64,000 nucleotides of DNA from Streptomyces broussonetiae (GTDB taxonomy: Bacteria; Actinomycetota; Actinomycetes; Streptomycetales; Streptomycetaceae). Location of the stretch: positions 6,200,001 through 6,264,000 of the forward strand of contig NZ_CP047020.1 of NCBI RefSeq assembly GCF_009796285.1, read 5' to 3'. The stretch's first letter is position 1. Each line of letters starts with the position of its first letter. The notes beneath the pieces are model-generated. The model made no database searches and was not told the origin of the DNA. It saw only the letters and a program-made list of their open reading frames with translations. Below are positions 31,926-40,425 of this stretch, piece by piece. Both the position numbers and the translations under genes were made by a program.

Positions 31926-33080
31926 ATGGACCACATCACGTTCCTCGTGGCGGTCGTCATCGTCACAGCACTGGCGTTTGATTTCACGAACGGGTTCCAC
32001 GACACCGCGAACGCGATGGCCACCTCCATCGCCACCGGGGCGCTCAAGCCGCGGACAGCGGTCCTGGTCAGCGGAGTCCTCAACATCGTCGGGGCGTTCC
32101 TGTCCACCGAGGTCGCCAAGACGATCTCCGGCGGCATCGTGGACGACACACTCGTCAGCCCGGCGATGATCTTCGCCGGGCTGGTCGGGGCGATCCTGTG
32201 GAACCTGGTGACGTGGCTCGCCGGACTGCCCTCCAGCTCCTCCCACGCCCTCTTCGGCGGTCTGATCGGCGCGGTCTGGGTCGGTGCGGGCTCGCACGGT
32301 GTGCACTTCGACAAGGTTGTCGAGAAGGTGCTGATCCCCGCCGTCGCCTCTCCCGTGGTGGCTGGCGTGGCGGCCCTGGTCGCCACCTACCTCGCCTACC
32401 GGCTCTCCGCCCGCGCCCGCCAGGACTCGGTCGCGAAGGGCTTCCGGCTGGGGCAGATCGCCTCCGCCTCCCTGGTCTCCCTCGCGCACGGCACCAACGA
32501 CGCGCAGAAGACCATGGGCGTGATCACGCTGACCCTGATCTCGGCAGGCGCGCTCCACCGCGACGCGGGACCGCCGGTCTGGGTGATCGGCACGGCGGGC
32601 GTGGCCATCGGGCTCGGCACCTACCTGGGCGGCTGGCGGATCATCCGCACCATGGGCAAGGGCCTGGCGGAGATCCAGTCCCCGCAGGGCTTCGCCGCCG
32701 AGACCGCGTCCACGGCGGTGATCCTCACCTCCGCCCACCTCGGCTTCGCGCTGTCCACCACCCAGGTCGCCTCCGGCAGCATCCTCGGCGCGGGTCTGGG
32801 CCGGCGGCTGGCCGAGGTCCGCTGGGGCGTGGCCGGCCGGATGGTGCTGGCCTGGCTGATCACGCTGCCCTCGGCGGCGCTGGTGGGCGGCCTCGCCGCG
32901 AGTGTGGTCAAGCACGGCGGCAACGCCGGTACGGCCGTGATCGCGCTGGTGGCTCTCGCCCTCGCCGGGGTCATCGTGGCCGCGTCCCGCCGCAACCCCG
33001 TGCGCGCCGACAACGTCAACGACCACCACGAGGTCAGCCTCCGCACCCCGGCCCCGGCGAACGTCGGCAAGGCCGCCTGA
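31926..33080 (+). CDS. Pit-family inorganic phosphate transporter
   Basis: This low-affinity phosphate (metal-phosphate):H+ symporter of 384 residues has about 10 transmembrane segments. The two duplicated Pit signatures are present: ALAFDFTNGFHDTANAMAT near the N-terminus and SLAHGTNDAQKTMGV near residue 190. The ATG at 31926 has TTGGGGA close by. A small membrane protein follows 17 bases after, and the pair ends in a strong terminator, so they form an operon. No clear PHO boxes were seen upstream. Confidence 0.93.
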   Translation: MDHITFLVAVVIVTALAFDFTNGFHDTANAMATSIATGALKPRTAVLVSGVLNIVGAFLSTEVAKTISGGIVDDTLVSPAMIFAGLVGAILWNLVTWLAGLPSSSSHALFGGLIGAVWVGAGSHGVHFDKVVEKVLIPAVASPVVAGVAALVATYLAYRLSARARQDSVAKGFRLGQIASASLVSLAHGTNDAQKTMGVITLTLISAGALHRDAGPPVWVIGTAGVAIGLGTYLGGWRIIRTMGKGLAEIQSPQGFAAETASTAVILTSAHLGFALSTTQVASGSILGAGLGRRLAEVRWGVAGRMVLAWLITLPSAALVGGLAASVVKHGGNAGTAVIALVALALAGVIVAASRRNPVRADNVNDHHEVSLRTPAPANVGKAA

Positions 33081-33097
33081 GCTTCGAGGAGCCCCGC

Positions 33098-33325
33098 ATG
33101 CATGTCGACTGGTCCGCCCTCGGCCGCGTCGCCGCGGTCAGCCTCGGCACCACGGTCGCCGTGGTCGCCGTCTTCACCTTCGGTGTCCTCGGCCTGTCCC
33201 GCGCGGAAGCCGCCCGTGACGGTGGTACCGGCACGTCCGGCCGCGCCCAGGCCGCGCTGTCCTTCCTCGCCTGCGCGGCGGTGGTGGCGTACGGGATCTA
33301 CCTGATCGTGCCGCAGTTCCACTGA
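33098..33325 (+). CDS. Small two-helix membrane protein after pit
   Basis: This protein of 75 residues has hydrophobic segments at about 10-32 and 51-70 and a charged linker (SRAEAARDGGTGTSGRA). It follows the Pit gene by 17 bases with a GAGGAG site upstream. Similar small proteins recur downstream of actinomycete pit genes, suggesting an accessory role. Function unknown. Confidence 0.8.
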   Translation: MHVDWSALGRVAAVSLGTTVAVVAVFTFGVLGLSRAEAARDGGTGTSGRAQAALSFLACAAVVAYGIYLIVPQFH

Positions 33326-33367
33326 CGGCGGCAGCACACCGCGGCGGCGCTGCGCGGTGGAACACCT

Positions 33368-33403
33368 GCAGGGGCCCGACCGGTGAACCGGTCGGGCCCC
33401 TGC
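33368..33403 (+). terminator. Strong terminator after the pit operon
   Basis: A 16-base perfect stem (33368-33383 with 33388-33403) with a four-base TGAA loop begins 43 bases past the stop codon. The T run is short, which is usual for the genus. Confidence 0.9.
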
Positions 33404-33454
33404 TCGTCGCATGCGTCGAAAGATCTTCGTTGGCTCAATAAGTCGCTCGACAGC

Positions 33455-33475
33455 ATATGTCGTTCACCGATATAT
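33455..33475. promoter_or_regulatory. PadR-type operator
   Basis: ATATGTCG, five bases, CGATATAT is an inverted repeat (7 of 8 paired) ending 10 bases before the padR ATG. AT-rich ATATCG palindromes are typical PadR targets, so this probably mediates autorepression. Confidence 0.65.
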
Positions 33476-33484
33476 ATAGGCGGC

Positions 33485-33841
33485 ATGAGTGACCGACCGC
33501 TTCAGGAGCCTACGCTGCTCCTGCTCACTGCCCTGGCCGACGAGCCCAGGCATGGCTACGGACTGATCCAGGAGATCGACGCGATCTCGCAGGGCCGGGT
33601 GCGGATGCGCACCGGCACGCTCTACGGCGCGTTGGACCGGCTGCTGCAACAGGGCCTGATCCGCGTGGAGCGGGAGGAGGTCGTCGACGGCCGGGCCCGC
33701 AAGGTCTACGCGCTCGCCGAGGCCGGCCGCGCCGCCCTGGCCGCCGAGACCGAGCGGCTGCGTACCGTCGTCGCCGAGGCCGAGCGCCGCCTGGCCGCCC
33801 GCCGCGTCCTCGCCGTCCGCCCGAAGGGGGCCCTGGCATGA
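33485..33841 (+). CDS. PadR-family transcriptional repressor
   Basis: This winged-helix repressor of 118 residues has LLLLTALADEPRHGYGLIQEI, then GTLYGALDRLLQQGLIRVE, the PadR recognition helix and wing, followed by a Glu/Arg-rich dimerisation helix. The stop overlaps the ATG of the next gene (ATGA). PadR/membrane-protein pairs usually respond to drugs or envelope stress and control their own operon. An inverted repeat operator lies just upstream. Ligand unknown. Confidence 0.92.
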   Translation: MSDRPLQEPTLLLLTALADEPRHGYGLIQEIDAISQGRVRMRTGTLYGALDRLLQQGLIRVEREEVVDGRARKVYALAEAGRAALAAETERLRTVVAEAERRLAARRVLAVRPKGALA

Positions 33842-34773
33842 GGGAGCAGCATCCGCCGCGCGCCCTGCGCTGGGCCCTGCGCTGTCACCCGGCCGCCTAT
33901 CGCGCCCGGCACGAAGCCGAGTTGACCGCGATCTACGCCGAGGCTACGCAGGGCGCCGGCCCGCTCGGCCGGCTGCGCGAGGCGCTCGATGTCGCCGGGC
34001 ACGGGCTGCGCCGGCGTACCGGGCTGGGGTCCGACCGGACCGCCGGTCAGGTCCTGGCCCAGGCGGCTCCGTCGGCCGTTGCCGTCGCGGCGGGCGGCAG
34101 TGTGGTGAACATGCTGTGGCTCTTCGTCCCCGGCGTCCGGACCCTGTCGTGGTCCTCGTTCCCGGACGTGGTCGTCCTTGCCGACCAGGTTCTCGTGCCG
34201 CTGCTCTGGCTGGTGGCGCTCGCGGCGGTCTGGACCGGGCGCTGGGCCGCGGCAGGGACGCTGGCCGTACCGGCGACGGTGCTGCGGCTGGCCGATGTCC
34301 CTCTCCTCCTGCTCGCCCACCCCGGCGGCCCCTTTGCCCAGTCGGCCGCGGTGCTGAGCCTGGTCGTGCCGCTGCTCACCGGCGCCGTCGTCCTCGCCGC
34401 GCCCAGGGACCTGCTCGGGCTCTCCCGGTCACAGCACGCCGCCATCGCGGGCGCCGGGGCCCTGGCCGTCCTGCTGTGGGGAGCGCAGCTCTTCGGCATC
34501 TACCACGCCCTGCCGGGTGGACCCCGTGCGGTGCACACGCTCTGGGCCGGGGTCCTCGCCGTCGCCCTGCTCTTCAGTGGGCGGGACCGGCGGGCTCCCG
34601 CGGGCCTGGCGGTGGCTCTGCTGCCCACCGCGGTGCAGATGACGGTGCCACTGCTGTTCCCGCTCTCACCCGCGGGCGCGGGCGCCCTGCTCGCGCTGCT
34701 GGTCGGCGCGGCCGTGGCCGTCCTGCGCGCACGCAGGCACCGCACCCGGCCGGCACCGCCGAGCGCGGCGTAG
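33838..34773 (+). CDS. Membrane protein in a PadR operon
   Basis: This protein of 311 residues has a basic cytoplasmic N-terminus of about 75 residues (RCHPAAYRARHEAELTAIYAEA resembles the stretch seen in permease-like partners of PadR) and about seven hydrophobic segments from residue 76 on. There is no transporter motif. Four-base overlap with padR implies translational coupling and a shared regulon. It may be a stress-induced envelope protein; function unknown. Confidence 0.82.
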   Translation: MREQHPPRALRWALRCHPAAYRARHEAELTAIYAEATQGAGPLGRLREALDVAGHGLRRRTGLGSDRTAGQVLAQAAPSAVAVAAGGSVVNMLWLFVPGVRTLSWSSFPDVVVLADQVLVPLLWLVALAAVWTGRWAAAGTLAVPATVLRLADVPLLLLAHPGGPFAQSAAVLSLVVPLLTGAVVLAAPRDLLGLSRSQHAAIAGAGALAVLLWGAQLFGIYHALPGGPRAVHTLWAGVLAVALLFSGRDRRAPAGLAVALLPTAVQMTVPLLFPLSPAGAGALLALLVGAAVAVLRARRHRTRPAPPSAA

Positions 34774-34892
34774 GACGGTCCGTGCGGTGCGCTCGGCATC
34801 GCGCGTGAGGATCTGCAGGGGCGACAGTCGGACCGTCGTCACGGACCCCACCGCCGGCGTGTTCGCCGTCGTCAAGGGCGACGTCCTTCCGC

Positions 34893-35252
34893 CGTGGCGT
34901 CCAGGCTGAGCACCGCGGTGATCAACGAGGCGACCACGAACACCAGCACCAGCAGGCGACGGGGGCGGCCGGCCGCTCTGCGGGCCATCCAGGCACCGCA
35001 GGCGTGGAAGAGGCCCTCGTCGTCGCAGAGCTGGGCCAGGACCAGGACGGCCGCGAGGAAGCCGATCACCGGGCCCAGTCGGATGACCTCGGCCGCCGCA
35101 TGGTCGAGGGAGATCGCACCGGTGGCGATGACCACTCCGGCGGCAGGGACGGCCACGATCGTCTCCGGCCACCCCCACGGCCGGATCACCGCGCAGGCCG
35201 GCACCGCTAGGAGCAGGGCGACAGAGAAGGCTTCTGCGAGTGCGGTGTTCAG
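34893..35252 (-). pseudogene. Truncated ArsB/SLC13-type permease gene
   Basis: On the minus strand the frame reads LNTALAEAFSVALLL, then WPETIVAVPAAGVVIATGA, EVIRLGPVIGFLAAVLVLAQ and LITAVLSLDAT. This is the N-terminal quarter of ArsB/NhaD-like permeases, where the LSLDAT motif should continue into a long polytopic protein. Instead the likeness ends at LSLDAT and the frame runs into unrelated sequence. The expected initiator position carries CTG rather than ATG. It is therefore a 3'-truncated, probably silent remnant. The break lies near the gene for the PadR-linked membrane protein (ends 34773). Confidence 0.7.
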
Positions 35253-35672
35253 GGCCAGAGCCTTTCGGGGGATGCCGGTGGTGAAAGGTCGCGCCGGGTC
35301 GGCGGCGGCTGGCGTCGAGCACGTCGCGTTCGTGGGGAGCGTGCCGCACCCCTGGTAAGTAGTAGAATATTAAACTATCAGGTCCGGCCTGGCGTCCGGT
35401 GTTCAATGTGGCCGTATACGCCTGACATGCCTTCGAATCGACCGGGGGTGGGCCGCGGAAGCATCCCGTGAAGTGAGCAAAACATGGAGGCCATGTGAAA
35501 TATGGCCAACCTGGTGGCCGCTTGCACGCGCGTAAACCTCGCGTGACACCGAGGCCCCGGCGGTGCCCGCCTGCCGTGTCGGGCCAGGCGCAAATGACTA
35601 AAAATTGAACTAATGGTCGACGGGCGCACTACGGTTTGCGGCGGTTGCTGTTCCACCGAGAGGAAACCCCTC
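35253..35672. other. 420-base non-coding, locally AT-rich stretch
   Basis: No gene is seen. Two AT-rich blocks stand out against the surrounding high-GC DNA: about 35357-35382 (contains GAATATTAAACTATC) and about 35594-35614 (contains CTAAAAATTGAACTAATGG). It lies between the truncated permease and an orphan gene and is a candidate junction or att-region of a lost element. The second block may hold the promoter of the 35673 gene. Confidence 0.45.
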
Positions 35673-36932
35673 ATGACCGCCGCCGACAGCGCACCGATCA
35701 CGGCCCGCATCCTCACCGGCTACCGCCCGGAGGACGGCTTCGTGGCCGTGGAGCTGAACCCGCCCCCCGCCGAATACGTCTGGCACGACGAAGACGCCGA
35801 GCAGCAAGAGGAGCGGTACGGCCCGGGCGTGGGATACCACCAATGGTTGGCCGTCGACGCGCAGAGCGGTGCGGTCTGGTTCGGGGACGTCGACTGGCGG
35901 GCCTCGCGCGAGCACCTGGAGCGCCAGCTCCCCGGTGTCCCGCGCAGCGCACTCGGCGACGGGACGCTGCCGGCCCCCGGCGTTCTCGTGTACCTGCTGA
36001 CCCACCTTGCGCACGACGAGCAGCGCGGCTACTCCTGGCGCTTCTTCACCGCCGAGGAACTGCACGCGCTCGCGTTGCGCATACTCCCCGCCGTACAGCG
36101 GCTCGTGGACTCGATACACCGTACGGGACCGGCCGGCGAACTGGAGTGGTCCGCCGAGGCCGCCACCGCCTGGGACGACATCGAGCAGGCCGCCACCTAC
36201 ACCTTCGCTCCCTCCGGAGCGGTCGTCTGGCCCAGGCTCCGGATGAGCCCGGTCCCCGCGTGGCGGGTCGAGGTCGACGCGTTCCTCGCGAGCAACCCCG
36301 ACCTGTGCGACCCGTCCTGGGGAGTGGCCACCGACGCGGAACTGGAGGCTTACGCCGACTACCGGCCCGACTCGGGCTACGGCGGTGTCCCGGGGCGGAT
36401 GTGCCGCGCCGCCGACCGGCAGATCGAGGACGGTTTCACCTTCTACGGCCACCGCGCCGCCCTGTACGCCTATCGCGCCCGGGCGTGCGGCGACCGTTCC
36501 CCGACGGAGGCCCGCACCTGGCTGGAGACGACAGAGGCCGGCAGGGGCACCTGGGAGGCGGCCAAGCCCCCCGGAGCCACGCTCGCCGATGTGCCGGACT
36601 GTGTGCTGGCGGCCTTGGCCGAACGCTTCCAGAGCGCCGCGCACGAGGAGGGGCTGGTCCTGACGGGCCTGTCCGCCTATCTGCAGCGGTTGCGCGCCGA
36701 CGAACGGGCCTCCGTCGACCGGCAGCTTGTCTACGAAGGCGAGGAGGTCGAACGTCTCGAAGGCATGCTCAGGGACTTCCGCGCCGCGCGGAACCGCACC
36801 GTGACCCGGATCCTGGCGTGGGCCGACGGCCGCGACGACGCGGAGATAGCCCGCCTGGCCTCTATGTCCCATGACTACGTCCGTGACTGGCGGGCCCGCC
36901 TGACCACCGAACGGGCCACGGCGACGCCTTAG
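35673..36932 (+). CDS. Hypothetical protein of 419 residues in the scar region
   Basis: I do not recognise this protein. It starts at ATG 35673 with GAGAGGAAA upstream (MTAADSAPITARILTGYRP). It is soluble, acidic and Trp/Tyr-rich, with no transmembrane segments or signal peptide. The C-terminal 60 residues are charged and helical and contain RILAWADGRDDAEIARLAS followed by MSHDYVRDWRAR, which looks like a small helix-turn-helix. Codon usage is high-GC like its neighbours. Its flanks (truncated permease, truncated integrase) suggest that it arrived with a mobile element. It might be a regulator or element-borne accessory protein. Confidence 0.7.
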   Translation: MTAADSAPITARILTGYRPEDGFVAVELNPPPAEYVWHDEDAEQQEERYGPGVGYHQWLAVDAQSGAVWFGDVDWRASREHLERQLPGVPRSALGDGTLPAPGVLVYLLTHLAHDEQRGYSWRFFTAEELHALALRILPAVQRLVDSIHRTGPAGELEWSAEAATAWDDIEQAATYTFAPSGAVVWPRLRMSPVPAWRVEVDAFLASNPDLCDPSWGVATDAELEAYADYRPDSGYGGVPGRMCRAADRQIEDGFTFYGHRAALYAYRARACGDRSPTEARTWLETTEAGRGTWEAAKPPGATLADVPDCVLAALAERFQSAAHEEGLVLTGLSAYLQRLRADERASVDRQLVYEGEEVERLEGMLRDFRAARNRTVTRILAWADGRDDAEIARLASMSHDYVRDWRARLTTERATATP

Positions 36933-37202
36933 GCGTGTGGTGAGCGGCGGCGCGGGCCGCGCAAATGCCCCGGCGCAGACTCGGCGGTATCGGTGTCCCC
37001 TGTTACGGCGCTGGATCACCTGTGCAGGGCAGTGCCCCGGACGCGCCCATTGATCAGAGCTACGCGCCCGGGTCGAGGAGATCGGCGGGCGACCGGCACC
37101 CGTCGACCACGTTCCGCCCCGGTCGCGCTGACGCCGCAGACGTTCAGCTGAGGTGATCGAGATGCTGCCGCACGCTGTCGGCCAGGTCGGCGTAGAACGG
37201 CA

Positions 37203-37891
37203 CTCTCGGACGAGGAGGTCACGCCGCCCACCGTCGCACAGGTCGAGGCGATGGCCGGCGTCATGCCGCCGTACCTTCGCGCGGCGATCGTCGTGCTGGC
37301 CGGATCGGGACTGCGCATTGGCGAGTTGCTCGGCCTGGAGGTCCCGGACGTCGACTTCAAGCGGGGTGCCATCCGCATCGAGCGGCAGCGGCTGCAGTCC
37401 GGCCTCATCGGCCCGCCGAAGACCGCCAAGTCCCGGCGCACGGTCCCGGTCGGAGAGGTCGTCACGGACACCCTCCTCGCGCACCTCGCCGCACGGCCCT
37501 CGAAGGAGTGGCTGTTCACGATGGAGGAGGGGGAGCCCCTCAACTACAGTCGCTGGAAGACCGAGTGGAAGTGCGCCCGCAAGGCGCTGCAGAAGGCGGA
37601 GAACGAGGCGGCCGAGCGCGAGGAGCGCAAGCCCGTCGAGCTGCCGCACATGGTGACCCACCACGGCATTTCTTTGCCTCCGCGCTCATCGCGGGCGCAG
37701 CGAGCGTCAAGCAGGTCCAGCTCGTCCTCGGCCACGCGTCCGCCGTCATCACGCTGCGGATCTACGCGCACCTGTGGCCGGGTGAAGAAGACCGCACCCG
37801 ATCCGCCATGGACGCCGTGCTCGGCGGCCTGCGGACCGGGTGCGGACAGGGAGACGCTGCAACCAAACAAATCGCAGGTCAGAAGGCGTAA
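37203..37891 (+). pseudogene. Truncated, frameshifted tyrosine recombinase (integrase)
   Basis: The catalytic part of a phage/ICE-type integrase is visible: GSGLRIGELLGL (first catalytic Arg) and PPKTAKSRRTVPV (the catalytic-Lys beta region) in one frame. After a frame jump around 37660-37667 come HFFASALIAGAASVKQVQLV, LGHASAVITLRIYAHLW (His and nucleophile Tyr) and a C-terminus ending before 37891. The usual HDLRH box is reduced by a four-base loss that removes its DLR residues. The N-terminal arm and core-binding domains are missing. The protein cannot be active. It abuts the sodN 3' end. The 270 bases before it hold no gene I can name. Confidence 0.85.
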
Positions 37892-37894
37892 AGA

Positions 37895-38290
37895 TCAGGC
37901 CTTCTTGGTCTCCCAGAAGATCTTGTCGATCTGGGCGATGTAGTCCAGAGCCTTCTGGCCGGTCGCCGGGTCGGTCGACGCCTTGGCGGCCGAGAGGGCC
38001 TTCAGGGTGTCGTTGACCAGCTGGTGCAGCTCCGGGTACTTCTCGAAGTGCGGAGCCTTGAAGTAGTCGCTCCAGAGCACGGAGACGTGGTGCTTCGCCA
38101 GCTCCGCGCGCTGCTCCTTGATGACGGTGGCGCGTGCCTGGAAGTGGGGGTCGTCGTTGGCGGCCATCTTGTCCTGCACGGCCTTCACCGACTCCGCCTC
38201 GATGCGGGCCTGGGCCGGGTCGTAGACGCCGCAGGGCAGGTCGCAGTGGGCGCTGACCTTGACCTTGGGGGCAAACAGGCGGGAAAGCAT
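37895..38290 (-). CDS. sodN: Nickel superoxide dismutase
   Basis: SodN converts superoxide to oxygen and hydrogen peroxide with a nickel ion held by the N-terminal hook. The hook HCDLPCGVY (His1, Cys2 and Cys6 of the mature enzyme) starts at residue 15, after the 14-residue leader MLSRLFAPKVKVSA that must be cut off. The total of 131 residues is the family norm. The leader-cleaving protease SodX is encoded divergently next door. A GAGGAAGGA ribosome binding site precedes the ATG. In S. coelicolor nickel induces sodN while repressing the iron enzyme through Nur. The 3' end is four bases from the integrase remnant. Confidence 0.97.
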   Translation of the reverse strand: MLSRLFAPKVKVSAHCDLPCGVYDPAQARIEAESVKAVQDKMAANDDPHFQARATVIKEQRAELAKHHVSVLWSDYFKAPHFEKYPELHQLVNDTLKALSAAKASTDPATGQKALDYIAQIDKIFWETKKA

Positions 38291-38435
38291 GGAGCATTCC
38301 TTCCTCGTGATCGTCTTCTCAGGTGCGACATTACTCCCTGAGGAACACGATTTCTCGGGTGCCCCCTAGGGCTTAGGACAAAAGTCCAGGGTGAGACTGA
38401 GACTGGTGGAGGAACGGACCGGGGAGGTGCCGGGG

Positions 38436-38870
38436 ATGCCGGAACTGTCGCAGGAGACCGAGCGGGGCAGGGCCGTGGCGCCGTTCGGGCTGGCCGAGGT
38501 GACGGGCCCGTCCATGGTGCCCACGCTCCGGCACGGGGACCGGCTGCTGCTGCGGTACGGGGGAGCGGTCCGGCCGGGGGACGTCGTCGTCCTGCGCCAT
38601 CCGTTCCAGCAGGACCTGCTGGTCGTCAAGCGCGCCGTGGAGCGGCGGGAGGGCGGCTGGTGGGTGCTCGGGGACAATCCGTACGCGGGCGGGGACAGCA
38701 CCGACTACGGCGTCGTACCGGACGAACTGGTCCTGGGCAAGGCGTACTTCAGGTACCGGCCGCGGCCGGTCGGTCAGCGTTCGCCGCTGGCGCTGGCACG
38801 CTGGGCGCTCTCGGCCGCGCGGCCACTGCTGCCCGACCGGTCGGCCTCCAGGCGCTTGCGGGCGCGGTAG
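38436..38870 (+). CDS. sodX: Ni-SOD maturation protease SodX (signal-peptidase-like)
   Basis: This serine-Lys protease of 144 residues, related to signal peptidase I / LexA-fold S24-S26 enzymes, removes the SodN leader and helps nickel insertion. TGPSMVPTLRHGDRLLL has the catalytic Ser, and LLVVKRAVERREGG the catalytic Lys; GDNPYAGGDSTDYG is the conserved loop. It has no transmembrane anchor and acts in the cytosol. I chose the ATG at 38436 (MPELSQETERGRA) because GGAGG lies eight bases upstream; an ATG at 38391 is the alternative. Its last 97 bases overlap the 3' end of the convergent CGNR gene. Confidence 0.93.
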   Translation: MPELSQETERGRAVAPFGLAEVTGPSMVPTLRHGDRLLLRYGGAVRPGDVVVLRHPFQQDLLVVKRAVERREGGWWVLGDNPYAGGDSTDYGVVPDELVLGKAYFRYRPRPVGQRSPLALARWALSAARPLLPDRSASRRLRAR

Positions 38871-39403
38871 GCGGCCACGTTGGCCCGGGTCGCGCAGCGG
38901 TCCGAACAGTAGCGTCGGGAGCGGTTGGTGGACGTGTCGAGGTAGGCGTTGCGGCACGGGGTCGCCTCGCACAGGCCCAGGCGGTCGACGCCGTACTCGG
39001 TCAGGTGGAAGGCCAGGCCCATCGCCGCGATGGCCGCATAGCCGGCGGTGGCGTTGGAGGGGTGGTCGGCCAGGTGCATGTGCCACAGCGGGCGGCCGTC
39101 CTCGTCGCGGAAGTCGTGACCGGAGATCTGGGGGCTGACCGGGAACTCCAGGAGCAGTGAGTTCAGCAGGTCCACGGCCAGCGTCTCATCGCCCTTGTCC
39201 GCCGCCTCGAAGACGGCGCGCAGCCTCGCCCGTACCGAGCGGAAGCGCGTGACGTCGGCGTCGGTGGCACGGCGGCCCGCGGACGCGTTGGCGCCGAACA
39301 GATCACGGACGGCCTCGACCGACGTCAGGGAGTCCTTGCCCCGGGCCGGTTCCTCGCTGTTGACGAGACGTACGGCGTAATCCGAGTAATAGGCCAGTTC
39401 CAC
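38774..39403 (-). CDS. CGNR zinc finger / ABATE-domain regulator
   Basis: This protein of 209 residues has an N-terminal ABATE domain (about 1-130) and a C-terminal CGNR-type zinc finger (about 140-188): LCEATPCRNAYLDTSTN followed by RRYCSDRCATRANVAAYRAR. Family members are presumed transcription regulators. It starts at the GTG at 39403 with AAGGA upstream. The final 97 bases overlap sodX antiparallel, so the two transcripts can form antisense pairing. Target unknown. Confidence 0.88.
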   Translation of the reverse strand: MELAYYSDYAVRLVNSEEPARGKDSLTSVEAVRDLFGANASAGRRATDADVTRFRSVRARLRAVFEAADKGDETLAVDLLNSLLLEFPVSPQISGHDFRDEDGRPLWHMHLADHPSNATAGYAAIAAMGLAFHLTEYGVDRLGLCEATPCRNAYLDTSTNRSRRYCSDRCATRANVAAYRARKRLEADRSGSSGRAAESAQRASASGER

Positions 39404-39503
39404 TTGTAGTCCTTACGGGGGCGCTTTATGGTCGTGTCTGCGGTCGGGTAACAGCCGGTCGTGCTTCCAGGGTATTACGCGTCGCGAGGGGAGATGAGGT
39501 GCC

Positions 39504-40262
39504 GTGACCACGAGTACCGGAACCGACTGGGCAGCGTGGCAGGAGAGCTGGGACCGGCAGCAGGAGTGGTACATGCCGGACCGCGAGGAGCGGTTCCGGA
39601 TCATGCTGGACATGGTCGAGGCACTGGTGGGACCTGCCCCGCGGGTCCTCGACCTCGCGTGCGGCACCGGCACCGTCACCGCCCGGCTGCTGGCCCGCCT
39701 CCCGGAGGCCACCAGCACGGGCGTCGACCTCGACCCGGCCCTGCTCGCCATCGCGGGCGGCACCTTCGAAGGAGACGACCGCGTCTCCCTCGTCACCGCC
39801 GACCTCAAGGACCCCGGCTGGCGGGCGGAACTGCCCTACGGCACCTACGACGCCGTTCTGACCGCCACGGCCCTGCACTGGCTGCACAGCGAACCCCTCG
39901 CGGCCCTCTACGGTCAGGTCGCGGAACTGGTCCGCGACGGCGGTGTCTTCATGAACGCGGACCACATGATCGACGACAGCACGCCACGGATCAACGAGGC
40001 GGAGCGCGCCCTCAGGCACGCCCGGATGGATCAGGCCAAGCGGGACGGCGCCGTCGACTGGACCGAGTGGTGGCAGCTCGCCGCGCAGGACCCGGTCCTC
40101 GCCGAGCCCACCGCCCGCCGCTTCGAGATCTACGGCGAGCACGCCGACGGGGACATGCCCTCGGCCGCCTGGCACGCGCGGGTGCTGCGCGAGAAGGGCT
40201 TCGGCGAGGCCCGGCCGGTGTGGTGCTCGCCGTCGGACACGATGCTGCTGGCGGTGAAATGA
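39504..40262 (+). CDS. Class I SAM-dependent methyltransferase
   Basis: This soluble methyltransferase of 252 residues has motif I VLDLACGTGTVTARLL (about 50-65), an acidic STGVDLDP (motif II), YDAVLTATALHWL and a Gly-rich motif III region. The SAM fold is firm, the methyl acceptor unknown; the HW motif resembles trans-aconitate or small-acid methyltransferases. The start GTG at 39504 has a GGGGAGATGAGG purine stretch. It stands alone, followed by a tandem repeat and a terminator. Confidence 0.88.
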   Translation: MTTSTGTDWAAWQESWDRQQEWYMPDREERFRIMLDMVEALVGPAPRVLDLACGTGTVTARLLARLPEATSTGVDLDPALLAIAGGTFEGDDRVSLVTADLKDPGWRAELPYGTYDAVLTATALHWLHSEPLAALYGQVAELVRDGGVFMNADHMIDDSTPRINEAERALRHARMDQAKRDGAVDWTEWWQLAAQDPVLAEPTARRFEIYGEHADGDMPSAAWHARVLREKGFGEARPVWCSPSDTMLLAVK

Positions 40263-40342
40263 GCCGGTCGTAGCCGGGTGCAGACGGTCGTGGCCGGTCG
40301 TAGCCGGGTGCAGACGGTCGTGGCCGGTTGTGGACGGTCGTG
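40263..40342. repeat. 30-base tandem repeat (2.7 copies)
   Basis: Two identical copies of the 30-base unit beginning GCCGGTCGTAGCCGGGTGCA lie at 40263-40292 and 40293-40322, followed by a shortened third copy to 40342. It starts right after the methyltransferase stop codon. Confidence 0.9.
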
Positions 40343-40370
40343 GCCCGGCACGGACGGGCATGGAAGGGCG

Positions 40371-40401
40371 AGGGGCGGTACGGGAAGTCCGTACCGCCCC
40401 T
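40371..40401. terminator. Bidirectional terminator
   Basis: A perfect 13-base stem (40371-40383 with 40389-40401) and a five-base loop lie between the converging methyltransferase and ABC-importer transcripts. Confidence 0.88.
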
Positions 40402-40425
40402 CGTGCGTCACCCGGTCGAAGGACC

